DNA of 64,000 nt, from NCBI GenBank assembly GCA_910588195.1, contig CAJUPN010000002.1:124001-188000 (forward strand), given 5' to 3'. Source of the stretch: an uncultured Bacilli bacterium (GTDB lineage: Bacteria > Bacillota_I > Bacilli_A > RF39 > UBA660). Below are positions 51,099 through 60,547 of this stretch, piece by piece; the stretch's first letter is position 1, and every line of letters begins with the position of its first letter. The notes beneath the pieces were generated by a model. The model was not told the origin of the DNA and ran no database searches. It saw only the letters and a list, made by a program, of their open reading frames with translations. A program made the translations under genes and the position numbers.

Positions 51099-52040
51099 AT
51101 GACTAAAAATATAAGTGAAATTAAAGAGTATTATATGAAAGTAAGGGAATATCTAGATACCTTAATTATTGGAGAGGAACATGCAAAAACTGTAATTACC
51201 TTAGCATTATTATCAACTAAGAATTGTCGTATGTTAATATCTGGTAAACCAGGAACTGGTAAGACGACTTTATCAGACAGTATAGCAAAAAACTTCAAAT
51301 CAAAAAAGATATTTATGACATCTGATTTACTACCAATAGATATCTTAAACACTATAAAAAATGGTGAAGAACCAGACATATTACAATTTGAAGAACTAAA
51401 TCGTACATCAGATAAATCCCAAGCTTCATTAATTGAAATACTAGGAAGTAACGAAATAACTATAGATGGTGTAGGAACAAAATTCAAAGAATTTTATGTA
51501 ATGGCTACTCAAAATGATACAGAAGTTTCAGGAATATTCAATACACCGCAAGCAGTATATGACCGTTTTGATGTCAATTTAAGATTCGGTAATATAACTG
51601 ATGCTGAACTAGAACAAATTTTATTCGAATTTCACCGTAATGTTACAGAAGCTAAATTTGATTTAAAACATATGTGTGATATAACTTCTAAAGTAATAGA
51701 TGAATACGAATATAGTAAAGAAGATCGAAATGTCTTAGTGCAAGCGTATAAAATAATAAGAACCGCTAAATATAAAGATGAAGAATTATTTGCTAGTTCA
51801 AATATAAGAGGTTTCCAAATCTCAAATAGAATTGCTGCACTTAACGCTATAGTTCAAAATCGAGTATCAAAAAACACATCATGGATTCTTCCAAGTGATT
51901 TAGGAGATTATATAAGTAATATTTTCTTACATAGAATTAATCAAGCAGTCTTAAAAATGCATTCACCAGAAGCCCAAAGAGAAATGGATAAAATATCAGA
52001 TGATATTTTATCTCTAAGAAGAGAGAAAAATCAAAGGTAA
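51099..52040 (+). CDS. MoxR-family AAA+ ATPase
   Basis: A 313-residue AAA+ ATPase of the MoxR/RavA group. Walker A is SGKPGTGKTTLS (about 50-61), Walker B ILQFEELNRTSDKSQASLIE with the MoxR-type NRT, sensor 1 VMATQNDTE and a C-terminal lid. MoxR ATPases act as chaperones for maturation of neighbouring membrane or secreted complexes, often with DUF58 and transglutaminase-type membrane proteins. ATG 51099 has GGGGGAG eight bases ahead; upstream in-frame codons lie in a terminator and promoter. It heads a three-gene operon with a giant membrane protein and a lipoprotein. Confidence 0.88.
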   Translation: MTKNISEIKEYYMKVREYLDTLIIGEEHAKTVITLALLSTKNCRMLISGKPGTGKTTLSDSIAKNFKSKKIFMTSDLLPIDILNTIKNGEEPDILQFEELNRTSDKSQASLIEILGSNEITIDGVGTKFKEFYVMATQNDTEVSGIFNTPQAVYDRFDVNLRFGNITDAELEQILFEFHRNVTEAKFDLKHMCDITSKVIDEYEYSKEDRNVLVQAYKIIRTAKYKDEELFASSNIRGFQISNRIAALNAIVQNRVSKNTSWILPSDLGDYISNIFLHRINQAVLKMHSPEAQREMDKISDDILSLRREKNQR

Positions 52041-52046
52041 TTCATT

Positions 52047-54908
52047 ATGAATGAAGATAAAAAAATAAAGAAATATCTCAAACTCATAAAGAGAAAAGGG
52101 GATCTTTATGATGTAATATCTAAAAAAAGAAATGCTACTCCAGAAAGCTTAAATAGAAAATTACTAAAATATCATACAATTATTTTATCAAGAATAGCTT
52201 ATTTAACTCTAGTCTTAACTAGACGTGTTAAAAATCAACTTGCTCCAGTAAATAAAGTAAAAAAAGCTCAAGATTCAATTCGTGAATGTGTTGGTTTACC
52301 AATTGATATTTTTCGTACAAAAAATCTGACAAAACCAAAAGAAATTGGAGTTATTTTTAGTGATTACAACATAAATAAAGAAAAACCTGACGAATTAATG
52401 CCACAAGAAGATCTAATAAAAAATTTGAAAAAACTAGCAGAATTCTGTAAAACTTATGAGATTAACAACATTTATTTAGAAAAGCACTTTTTAAAAGGCT
52501 ATTTAAGTAAAGATTTCCTTTACTATTTTAGTCATACAAATCACGCTGAACTATTAAATCATGAAGGTTGGGGACTTAAAGGATATAAACTTATAAAAAC
52601 AGATTTAAAAAATTTATTACTTATCATAGATAAGCTTGAAGACAATAAATATGATTTTAAATACATAAGTGAACTGGGAAAGAAAATCGAAGATGAAGTG
52701 ATAACAGATGCCATAGACGAATTCATTAGTGATAAAGATGGCAAAAAAATTATGTCTATTGTAAAAAGCAGATTAAATAGACGTATTAATTTAAACGGAA
52801 CAAAAAAAGATCGAGAATATGGAAAAATTCACGAAACTTATGAACTAGGAGAAAAATTCTTAAAGAAAAGAACTATAGATAAAAACGGAAAAATAATAAG
52901 CCAAACTATAACAACTCTTTATAATTATTTGGGTGCAGATAGTTATTCTCATTTAGAAAAGAAAGCTAATAATGAACTTATCAATCAAGAAGAAAATTTA
53001 ATATCTCTTTTATATTTGAATCTTCTTGGTGAAAAAGAAAAAGAGAAATATCAACCCATTGAAATAAACAGTATTTACGATTATATATATCAAATGCATA
53101 ATAATACTAAAATACGAAAAAAAATTCCTTGGATAAAAACATTTTCTCAAAAATTATACGAAGAATTACCAGCATCATTTTTTTCTGTAAGCACCGTTGT
53201 TTTTACATATTTGCTAGTTTTATTATTACAATTTATTCCTAATCATCTACCAATAAATCCAAATTCACTTGCTAAATATAATAAATTCTTTGACGATTTA
53301 GAAAAAAGCTATGAATCTTCATATGATTTCGAAAAAAACACTATAACAAAAATAAAGCAAGCTTTTGAAAAACTTTTTCCTAAGAAAGCAGCTCAAGAAA
53401 TAACTAAATATATCGAAAAAGAAACAAATTTAAATTCAGTAGAAAGTAAAGATAATAAAGTTGCTGAAATAGAGTGGTTTACGGAAGAAAGAATACCAGT
53501 TTACTTTATCAATGAATATGCAACTTCTGGCCATATATTTTTAGGAAAATACAATTTTTCACTAAGAAGTGCTGGAATTAATTCATATGCCTTAAGCGAT
53601 GCTCGTCCAATGTTTCAAATAAAAACAGCTTTTTCTAAAGAATCTTTAAGCCAAATAACAGATAATTATTTCATTAGTATACCATTAAAAGTTTATCCTA
53701 TTGGCGACGATTTTGTCATAACTGAAATATATATTAAAGATGAAAGTGATCCTACAAAATATTTAAAAATCGATTATAGATGGTTTGAAATTAACAGAGG
53801 TGTTTCAGAAGAAATATCAAAAGAAGAGATGGAAATTTTAAATTCAATGGCAAATCCTATGATATATTATGTCTATGGAATTGATAGAAATAGAAAATAC
53901 AGCCATTTCTACACCAATAATATAAGTTATTGCGAAGGAAACTACGATGAGGTTAAAGACGTTATTAAAGAAGGTTTAAATCTAGAAGAAGATGCAACAA
54001 ACGAAGAAATTAACCAAGCTATTGCTTCAAAAGAATATACTTCCTATCCAATGTATAATAAGAAATTTGACATAGAAGAAATTGATTTTTTCAAAGAAAT
54101 TGCTACTCTTGAAAAAATAGATGCAGAACTAGCTGGAATTTTAACAGCTTGTGCAAACGAAAATTCAATATATGTAAGTGGATATAAAAATGCCAATGGT
54201 GATGACTACATTACAACTGATGAAGCATATGTTTGGGTTATTGATAATAATGGAAATATTATTGACTTTCTTGCTAATTTCCAAACGAATGAAGAAATAA
54301 ATACTCAAACAAATAAAAAAGAAAGTAATAATAGTTTCAATAGTCAAAAAGAAAAATCAACAAAAAAAGCAGAATCTCAAACATCAAGTGAAGAAAACAA
54401 TATAGAAAAAGAACAAACTGAAGCAAATGAAAAAGATAGTAAGATTAAAGAAATATTTAATGCAGTTGCTAAATGGGGAAAAAGACACCACATACCTTAT
54501 TATATTGCTGGATTTATTGCAATCTTAATAATTAATAAAATATTTGGCGAAAGAATAAGACTAAAAATTAAGATAAAAAAAGCAGACAATATGCTTAATG
54601 ACGAAGAATTCCCAGTTATTTATACTGAACTAATGGAATTTATATATGGAGAAGAAAGTATTCCAATAAAGAGAACTAAAGAAGAAACACTTAGAATTAT
54701 TTCTAAAGATTTCTATGCCTTTGATGAGGAAGCGATTGACGAGTTAATAGATGAAATAAATGGTTTAATAAAATCAAGCCAAGATAAACAAAAACTAAAA
54801 AGAGTTGCAAATCTACTTAAAATGCTTCCATTCTTAAAAGAATACAAAGAAGAAATTAGAAAGTATAAACCAAAAAAATTAGTTTTAGGAGGAACACATG
54901 AAAGATAA
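52047..54908 (+). CDS. 953-aa two-pass membrane protein with degenerate transglutaminase-like segment
   Basis: A 953-residue protein of no recognised family. A cytoplasmic N-terminal part (1-370) is helical and basic. One membrane helix (about 375-398), an extracytoplasmic region of about 420 residues and a second helix (about 815-835) lead to a cytoplasmic C-terminal helical domain. Near 690-745 a segment reads like a transglutaminase core (SGYKN...GDDYITTDEAYVWVIDNNGNIIDF), but the catalytic His position is Tyr728 and no Cys sits upstream, so it looks inactive. A Ser/Glu/Lys-rich linker follows. It lies 6 nt after moxR and overlaps the lipoprotein gene by 11 nt; MoxR is likely to act on it. 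Confidence 0.75.
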   Translation: MNEDKKIKKYLKLIKRKGDLYDVISKKRNATPESLNRKLLKYHTIILSRIAYLTLVLTRRVKNQLAPVNKVKKAQDSIRECVGLPIDIFRTKNLTKPKEIGVIFSDYNINKEKPDELMPQEDLIKNLKKLAEFCKTYEINNIYLEKHFLKGYLSKDFLYYFSHTNHAELLNHEGWGLKGYKLIKTDLKNLLLIIDKLEDNKYDFKYISELGKKIEDEVITDAIDEFISDKDGKKIMSIVKSRLNRRINLNGTKKDREYGKIHETYELGEKFLKKRTIDKNGKIISQTITTLYNYLGADSYSHLEKKANNELINQEENLISLLYLNLLGEKEKEKYQPIEINSIYDYIYQMHNNTKIRKKIPWIKTFSQKLYEELPASFFSVSTVVFTYLLVLLLQFIPNHLPINPNSLAKYNKFFDDLEKSYESSYDFEKNTITKIKQAFEKLFPKKAAQEITKYIEKETNLNSVESKDNKVAEIEWFTEERIPVYFINEYATSGHIFLGKYNFSLRSAGINSYALSDARPMFQIKTAFSKESLSQITDNYFISIPLKVYPIGDDFVITEIYIKDESDPTKYLKIDYRWFEINRGVSEEISKEEMEILNSMANPMIYYVYGIDRNRKYSHFYTNNISYCEGNYDEVKDVIKEGLNLEEDATNEEINQAIASKEYTSYPMYNKKFDIEEIDFFKEIATLEKIDAELAGILTACANENSIYVSGYKNANGDDYITTDEAYVWVIDNNGNIIDFLANFQTNEEINTQTNKKESNNSFNSQKEKSTKKAESQTSSEENNIEKEQTEANEKDSKIKEIFNAVAKWGKRHHIPYYIAGFIAILIINKIFGERIRLKIKIKKADNMLNDEEFPVIYTELMEFIYGEESIPIKRTKEETLRIISKDFYAFDEEAIDELIDEINGLIKSSQDKQKLKRVANLLKMLPFLKEYKEEIRKYKPKKLVLGGTHER

Positions 54909-56613
54909 AATAAAAACAAAACTAAACATTTTACTTTTAGTATTCATGCTTTCTCTTACTGGGTGTAAAACTGAAAATCAAGAACGAAAAATAGCAAATC
55001 TTAATTATGAAGAAATGTTAAATGAAAACACTAGTCAAATAAGTATTGATAATGTAATATACACTAACAATTATGAAGAATATAAAAATTATTTAAGTAA
55101 TTTAAATCCTTCTTACGATTTATTAAGAAAAACAGTAAAAGAAAATGACAACATTACAGAAAATAATAAAGAAAGTATCATAGAAATTATCAATTTGTTT
55201 GAAGAAAAAAATATTGATTCTAAAAATCTTGCAATATTATATGAGAACTTAAAAATAATGGTAGTCACTAATGAAACTACAGACTTTCATAGTTTACTTC
55301 AAGAAATAATCAAAAGCTCAATGGAAGCTCAAATCACCTATGAAGACAAAATAGTCTATATAACGAGCTGTGATTTTGTTAAAACGAAAAATGATTTGGG
55401 GGAAGATATTGTTACTACACTTGGATCAGGTTTTATTGAAGTAAAAAAGGACTTTATTTGTCGTTATTTAACTAATAATTCATCAAATAAAATAAATAAA
55501 CAAAAGAATTATAATAATACCCTTGATATTATTAGTTTCTTTCTTGAAACTACTGGAACAGATTTCAACACTTTCTTTTCCTACAACGTTATTGACTTTA
55601 AAAGCATATTAATAGCTCTAGGAATACCCGAAGATGAAGTATTAAAAATCATTAAATCTTTAGATAATGAAATTACAAACACCAGTTCAAAAGAATATAA
55701 TACACGCGAATTATTTTATAATAATTATATTCCTAAATTAGTTAAGTTCTATTTAAAGTCTGGTCTAACTTCTAAAGAAATATATAATATCATCGGAAAT
55801 ACTCTAAAAAACAGTACTATTGAAAGTATTCGTGATATAGATGCAACAAATTACAATAATAATTATCTGAATGAACAAAAAACTTTATTTGATAATATCG
55901 ACATACTTATAAGTAACACCTTAAAAGAACATAATAAAGAAACTTATTCTTTACAGGACTTTATTGGACATGAGTTCAAGATATATTATTCCTTATATGG
56001 TGAATATTGTTCTCTAGATTTAGGGACATTATATTTATCTTTCAATTGGGATAACACAGCCTCCAATAATGCTAATATATTAATATATGCTGAAGATGAT
56101 ACATTAAAAATATGTAATTATATTGAAAATGAAGATCATTCACTTACTTGTTATAATTATGATAAGCCTTTAGATGGTGATAAATATGGCATGAAGCTAT
56201 CAGAGTTGATAGAATCAGAAGTTATGACAGTCTATGAAGGATATTTAAAATATTACTATAATAAAGAGAATATAATTGGATTACTCAAATCAAATAAACT
56301 AAACTGTAATTATCAAACGGAAACACTTATAAACGATGAAAACACTTATCTTTATATAAATGGATCAAAAGCTACAATATGTAATATCACAATAAATGAG
56401 TTAGGTGAAGAAATACCTTATTATATATCTAATGGAAAAGTCTATATATTAAAAGAAAATGCTTTAAAGGTTGGTTCTCTCAAAGAATTAACTAATGAAA
56501 GAGTTATTACTATAGATGAATATGGAAATATTATAATAAATGACGAAGAACTATATAGTCACTTAAAAACACTTAGTGAAGGATCTTCAAGTCAATTGAC
56601 ACTCAAACAATAG
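54898..56613 (+). CDS. 571-aa lipoprotein, third gene of the MoxR operon
   Basis: A 571-residue protein with a signal peptide ending in the lipobox LTGC (Cys23). The rest is extracytoplasmic, with a helical part to about 340 and a mixed C-terminal part containing IINDEELY-like strands. No motif or family recognised. It overlaps the 953-aa membrane protein gene by 11 nt, so the two are probably made in fixed proportion and may form one envelope complex handled by the MoxR ATPase. The promoter of tcdA lies across its stop codon. Confidence 0.8.
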   Translation: MKDKIKTKLNILLLVFMLSLTGCKTENQERKIANLNYEEMLNENTSQISIDNVIYTNNYEEYKNYLSNLNPSYDLLRKTVKENDNITENNKESIIEIINLFEEKNIDSKNLAILYENLKIMVVTNETTDFHSLLQEIIKSSMEAQITYEDKIVYITSCDFVKTKNDLGEDIVTTLGSGFIEVKKDFICRYLTNNSSNKINKQKNYNNTLDIISFFLETTGTDFNTFFSYNVIDFKSILIALGIPEDEVLKIIKSLDNEITNTSSKEYNTRELFYNNYIPKLVKFYLKSGLTSKEIYNIIGNTLKNSTIESIRDIDATNYNNNYLNEQKTLFDNIDILISNTLKEHNKETYSLQDFIGHEFKIYYSLYGEYCSLDLGTLYLSFNWDNTASNNANILIYAEDDTLKICNYIENEDHSLTCYNYDKPLDGDKYGMKLSELIESEVMTVYEGYLKYYYNKENIIGLLKSNKLNCNYQTETLINDENTYLYINGSKATICNITINELGEEIPYYISNGKVYILKENALKVGSLKELTNERVITIDEYGNIIINDEELYSHLKTLSEGSSSQLTLKQ

Positions 56614-56624
56614 TAATCTATAAT
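56596..56624 (+). promoter_or_regulatory. tcdA promoter, perfect consensus
   Basis: TTGACA (56596-56601), 17-bp spacer, TATAAT (56619-56624): a full match to the consensus, spanning the stop codon of the lipoprotein gene. Confidence 0.85.
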
Positions 56625-56646
56625 AGAAAATAACGGAAGTGAAATT

Positions 56647-57318
56647 ATGTTTGATAGATTAATAGCATTAATTGATGAAAGCAATTACAATAAAATAAAA
56701 CAACAAAAAATTTTACTAGTTGGAGTAGGGGGAGTAGGTTCATATGCTCTTGAAACACTAGTTAGAAATGGTTTTACTAATATAACTATAATTGATTATG
56801 ATAAGATAGATATAACTAATTTAAATAGGCAGCTTATAACAAATAATCAAAACATTGGTCATTCTAAAGTAATTGCAGGCATTTTAAGATCTAAATCTAT
56901 TAATCCTGATATTTTAATCGATGGAATTGAAAATAAGCTTACAGAAACTAATATAGAGGAAATATTAGCACTTAATTTTGATTATGTAATTGATGCATGT
57001 GACGATATTAATATTAAATTTCTTCTAATGGTAAAAAAAGAACAATACAAATATCAATTAATCTCTAGTATGGGTACAGCTAAAAAACTTGATCCAACTA
57101 AACTAAAGATAACAACATTAGATAAGACTACAAACGATCCATTAGCAAGAATCTTAAGAAAAAAAGTTAAAGATGCCAAAATAAAGTATAAAATTAATGT
57201 TGTATCAAGTGATGAAGTTCCGTTACCAATAAAAACACTTGGATCTGCTAATTTAGTTCCAAGTGTTGCAGGTATTTTATGTGTATCATATATCATAAAT
57301 GATTTAATAAAAAAATAA
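56647..57318 (+). CDS. tcdA: tRNA threonylcarbamoyladenosine dehydratase TcdA
   Basis: A 223-residue E1-like enzyme that converts t6A37 to cyclic t6A with ATP. The ThiF/MoeB-type nucleotide site is LLVGVGGVGSYALETLVRNG, followed by DYDKIDITNLNRQ, the ATP-contacting Arg of NRQ, and YVIDACDDINIKF. Length is slightly short versus 250-270 (lacking a C-terminal extension). It converges with gpsA-rarA on the minus strand; in Bacillus tcdA (yrvM) and rarA (yrvN) are also neighbours. Confidence 0.93.
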   Translation: MFDRLIALIDESNYNKIKQQKILLVGVGGVGSYALETLVRNGFTNITIIDYDKIDITNLNRQLITNNQNIGHSKVIAGILRSKSINPDILIDGIENKLTETNIEEILALNFDYVIDACDDINIKFLLMVKKEQYKYQLISSMGTAKKLDPTKLKITTLDKTTNDPLARILRKKVKDAKIKYKINVVSSDEVPLPIKTLGSANLVPSVAGILCVSYIINDLIKK

Positions 57319-57329
57319 TCTAATATAAA

Positions 57330-57356
57330 AAATAAAGCAAATAAAATGCTTTATTT
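57330..57356. terminator. Bidirectional terminator between tcdA and gpsA
   Basis: AAATAAAGCA (57330-57339) pairs with TGCTTTATTT (57347-57356); A-rich on one side and T-rich on the other, so it works for both convergent genes. It includes the gpsA stop. Confidence 0.85.
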
Positions 57357-58328
57357 TTTTTCAATTAAAAATTGAGCCAATTTAGAAGGATCATCATCTT
57401 TCATAACTATATCATATATTAAATCAATAATTGGTAATTTAATCTTTTTTCTACGTAAAAGAGTATAAATACTTTTTAAAGTATAATATCCCTCAACTGT
57501 TGTATTTTCTAAATATTTTTGAGCATGATCAAATTCTTTTTTTCCTAATAAAATACCATAAGAATAATTTCTCGATTTAACACTAGTAGCTGTTAATAAT
57601 AAGTCCCCAACTCCAGCAAAAGAAAGTATTGTCTTTTTATTTCCACCAAGAGCTTTAATAAGTTCTTTAATATCATGTAATGATTCTGTAATTAAAAAGC
57701 TTCTTGTCGATTCAGAATAACCTAATCCTTCTAAAATTCCCGCTGAAACAGCTATCACATTTTTTATTGAACCACATAATTCAACACCAACCAAATCATT
57801 AGTATAACGAATTTTAATGTTAGTTCCCTTATAAGCTGCCATTAAAATCTCTAATGTTTCTTTTGATTTAGTAGCACAAGAAAGACCAATTGGCTCTAGA
57901 TTAGCAATATCTATTGCAAATGAAGGTCCTGAAATAACTGCCAAATTTCTTGTATGGATAGATTCTAAAAACACCTCATGAACAAATCTACAAGTTTCTT
58001 GTTCAATTCCTTTAGATCCTATTACAAAGTGCATTTGCTTTGTGACAAAAGGTTTAATCTCTTTAGTAACAGAAGAAACAAATTTAGCTGCACACATAAT
58101 AAATACTACTTGTGAATCAATTAAAGCCTCTTCATATGAAGTAGTTATTTTTATTGAACTATCTAAATTTAAACCACCAAGAATTGCAAGTGACTGACGA
58201 TTGCTTTCAATTTTCTTCTTAGCTTCATCTGATTCACTCCACATAATGATTTTATTTTTTTTATTTAAACTTAAAGAATGTGCCATAGCAAGAGCATAAA
58301 CACCAGTACCAATAATACTTATTTTCAT
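57351..58328 (-). CDS. gpsA: Glycerol-3-phosphate dehydrogenase (NAD(P)+) GpsA
   Basis: A 325-residue enzyme that makes sn-glycerol 3-phosphate for membrane lipids. The Rossmann motif is IIGTGVYALAMA in place of the usual GxGxWGT, then IGSKGIE, VISGPSFAIDI, the catalytic Lys in ELCGSIKNVIAVSAG and GVGDLLLTATSVKSRN. These are the family's signatures. It overlaps rarA by 4 nt (ATGA on the minus strand), so it is the second gene of a rarA-gpsA operon that ends in the bidirectional terminator. Confidence 0.95.
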   Translation of the reverse strand: MKISIIGTGVYALAMAHSLSLNKKNKIIMWSESDEAKKKIESNRQSLAILGGLNLDSSIKITTSYEEALIDSQVVFIMCAAKFVSSVTKEIKPFVTKQMHFVIGSKGIEQETCRFVHEVFLESIHTRNLAVISGPSFAIDIANLEPIGLSCATKSKETLEILMAAYKGTNIKIRYTNDLVGVELCGSIKNVIAVSAGILEGLGYSESTRSFLITESLHDIKELIKALGGNKKTILSFAGVGDLLLTATSVKSRNYSYGILLGKKEFDHAQKYLENTTVEGYYTLKSIYTLLRRKKIKLPIIDLIYDIVMKDDDPSKLAQFLIEKK

Positions 58329-59524
58329 TCTTCTTTCATCTCCTTATTTATTCTATTCAAATTTGCCTCATATTTATTATCTAAGCATGCTTCATAGTAT
58401 TTTTTATGTTTTATATTATCAGGTAAATACTGTTGTTTAACCCAATGATTTTTATAATTATGAGGGTACTTATAAAGTGGGGAAGTGGTTTTTAACCAAG
58501 GAGGAACATCTCCTGTAGAACCACTTTCAATATCCGAAAGTACCTTATCTAAAGCTAAATGAGCAGAATTAGACTTTGGCGAAAGAGCAAGCTCAGTAAC
58601 CACCACAGAAAGAGGTATTCTAGCTTCTGGTAATCCAAGCATTTCAGAAGCTTCTATAGCAGCTCTTACTTTAGGCCCCATCCCTGGATTTGCAAGACCA
58701 ATATCCTCATATGCTATAACATTCATTCTACGATATATTATATCTAAATCCCCAATAACAATTAATCTTCCTAAATAATAAAGGGCAGCATCAACATCAG
58801 ACCCTCTAATACTTTTTTGAAAAGCACTTATTAAATCATAATGTCCAGAATCAGTTGCATCACCAACTAATACTGGTTTTGAATTTATTGTTTTAACAAC
58901 CTCACTAGTTATATGAAATTTGGGAGCAGAGTAATAAGACATTTCTAATAAATTTAAAGCACTTCTAAAATCTCCACTAGAAAGATTCGCTATCAAACTT
59001 AAAGCATCTTTATCTAACTTACATTTTGGTAAAGCTTTTTTAGCTTTTGTTAAGCCTTCCTCTATATCTAAAACACTTAAATTATATAATTCAAATATTT
59101 GACATCTACTTCTAATTGCTGGATTTATTTTATAATAAGGGTTAGAAGTTGTTAAACCAATTAAAATAATTAGACCATTTTCAATATAAGGAAGTAAAAT
59201 ATCTTGCTTATCTTTATTCATGCGATGAATTTCATCTACAATTAAAACAAGTTCTCCATACATTTTAGCTTCTTCAATTACAACATCAAAATCACTTTTA
59301 TTATTAATAACAGCATTTAACATCCTAAATCGACAACCTAGTTCCTTAACCAAGGCATTAGCGATACTAGTTTTCCCAATTCCAGGGTTTCCAAATAAAA
59401 TTATGCTAAACAACTTTTTATTTTTCACAAGATTATAAAGGACTTTCCCTTCACCAACTAAATGTTTTTGTCCAACAACATCATGAAGTGTTTCAGGTCT
59501 TAATTTATCTGCTAGTAATTCCAT
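58325..59524 (-). CDS. rarA: Replication-associated recombination protein RarA (MgsA)
   Basis: A 399-residue AAA+ clamp-loader-like protein acting at stalled forks. Walker A is FGNPGIGKTS, Walker B LVIDEIHRM, sensor 1 LIGLTTSNP, the arginine finger in AIRSRCQIFEL, and the C-terminal tetramer domain has DVDAALYYLGRLI and AYEDIGLANP. The start is ATG 59524: AAGGTGA lies immediately upstream, and the in-frame GTG at 59533 falls inside that site. It overlaps gpsA and is divergent from xerD. Confidence 0.95.
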   Translation of the reverse strand: MELLADKLRPETLHDVVGQKHLVGEGKVLYNLVKNKKLFSIILFGNPGIGKTSIANALVKELGCRFRMLNAVINNKSDFDVVIEEAKMYGELVLIVDEIHRMNKDKQDILLPYIENGLIILIGLTTSNPYYKINPAIRSRCQIFELYNLSVLDIEEGLTKAKKALPKCKLDKDALSLIANLSSGDFRSALNLLEMSYYSAPKFHITSEVVKTINSKPVLVGDATDSGHYDLISAFQKSIRGSDVDAALYYLGRLIVIGDLDIIYRRMNVIAYEDIGLANPGMGPKVRAAIEASEMLGLPEARIPLSVVVTELALSPKSNSAHLALDKVLSDIESGSTGDVPPWLKTTSPLYKYPHNYKNHWVKQQYLPDNIKHKKYYEACLDNKYEANLNRINKEMKEE

Positions 59525-59597
59525 ATATATCACCTTAAAATATTATACCATAAAAATAGAGTACTTTAAGCAGTCTATTAAATAAAGTATCAAACAT

Positions 59598-59626
59598 TTG
59601 TATAGAAGCTAAACATTTGTTATAAT
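59598..59626 (+). promoter_or_regulatory. xerD promoter with flanking direct repeats
   Basis: TTGTAT (59598-59603), 17-bp spacer, TATAAT (59621-59626), extended by TG at 59618-59619. AAACATTTGT occurs at 59592-59601 and again at 59611-59620, one copy over each half of the promoter. Confidence 0.75.
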
Positions 59627-59642
59627 TATTCTAGGTGATACT

Positions 59643-60515
59643 ATGAATGAAGATTATTTATCAGACTTTCTTTTATACTTAGAATTAGACTTAAATTACT
59701 CTGATAACACTATAAAATCATATGATAATGATATTGAAAAGCTTATAAAATTTTATCCTCAAAAAGATATTCTAAAATTAAGTGTTAAAGAAATTGAAAA
59801 GTACATAACAGATTTACACGAATTATCTGCCTCATCTGTAAGCAGAAATATTTCATCATTAAGAACTTTTTATAACTACTTCTTAAAATTAGATAAAATA
59901 TCTTATAATCCTTGTGATTCAATAAAACAGCCAAAACTTGGCAATCACTTACCAACATATTTAACATTAGAAGAGACAGAAAAATTATTAGATATAAAAA
60001 TAGAAACTCCTTTTGATGCGAGAAACAAAGCCATACTAGAATTAATGTATGCAACAGGATTAAGAATTAGTGAAACTATCTCTTTAGAATTTAAAAATAT
60101 TGATTTAGAAGAATGTATTGTCCGAGTAATGGGAAAAGGTTCAAAAGAAAGAATAGTACCAATAAATGACTATGCAATAGAAGCTTTAGAAGATTATTTA
60201 AATAACTATCGACCATTACTTGTCAAGAATTCAGATACTAACTATTTATTTTTAAATAATCATGGGGGAGCATTAACAAGACAAGGAGTCTTTAAAATGC
60301 TAAAAAAAGAATGTCTAATAAAAGGAATAACTAAAAACATATCACCTCATACTTTAAGACATACATTCGCCACCCATTTACTTGAAAATGGAGCAGATTT
60401 AAGGATTATTCAAGAACTTCTTGGTCACTCAGATATTCAAACAACGCAGATATATACACATCTTACTAATGAAGCTTTGCATCGCGAATATTTAGAATAT
60501 TTTCCAAGAAAATAA
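59643..60515 (+). CDS. xerD: Tyrosine recombinase XerD/XerC
   Basis: A 290-residue integrase-family recombinase of Xer length. The N-terminal SAM-like DNA-binding domain (1-100) precedes the catalytic residues Arg141 (TGLRISE), Lys in GKGSKER (about 165), His236 and Arg239 (HTLRHTFATH), His262 (LGHSDIQ) and Tyr271 (IYTH). Xer proteins resolve chromosome dimers at dif. Whether this is XerC or XerD is not certain; nothing here indicates a mobile element. SD is AGGTGA. The rarA neighbour fits a chromosomal maintenance role. Confidence 0.92.
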   Translation: MNEDYLSDFLLYLELDLNYSDNTIKSYDNDIEKLIKFYPQKDILKLSVKEIEKYITDLHELSASSVSRNISSLRTFYNYFLKLDKISYNPCDSIKQPKLGNHLPTYLTLEETEKLLDIKIETPFDARNKAILELMYATGLRISETISLEFKNIDLEECIVRVMGKGSKERIVPINDYAIEALEDYLNNYRPLLVKNSDTNYLFLNNHGGALTRQGVFKMLKKECLIKGITKNISPHTLRHTFATHLLENGADLRIIQELLGHSDIQTTQIYTHLTNEALHREYLEYFPRK

Positions 60516-60543
60516 AAAGAGGATATTAAAACCATCCTCTTTT
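60515..60543. terminator. Bidirectional terminator between xerD and the 32-aa gene
   Basis: AAAAGAGGAT (60515-60524) pairs with ATCCTCTTTT (60534-60543), 9-nt loop; usable in both directions. Confidence 0.85.
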
Positions 60544-60547
60544 ATAA

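Noticed and set aside
59643..60515. Integrase of a mobile element
   Set aside because: The length, catalytic layout and chromosomal neighbours fit XerC/XerD; no attachment repeats, tRNA target or phage genes are visible.
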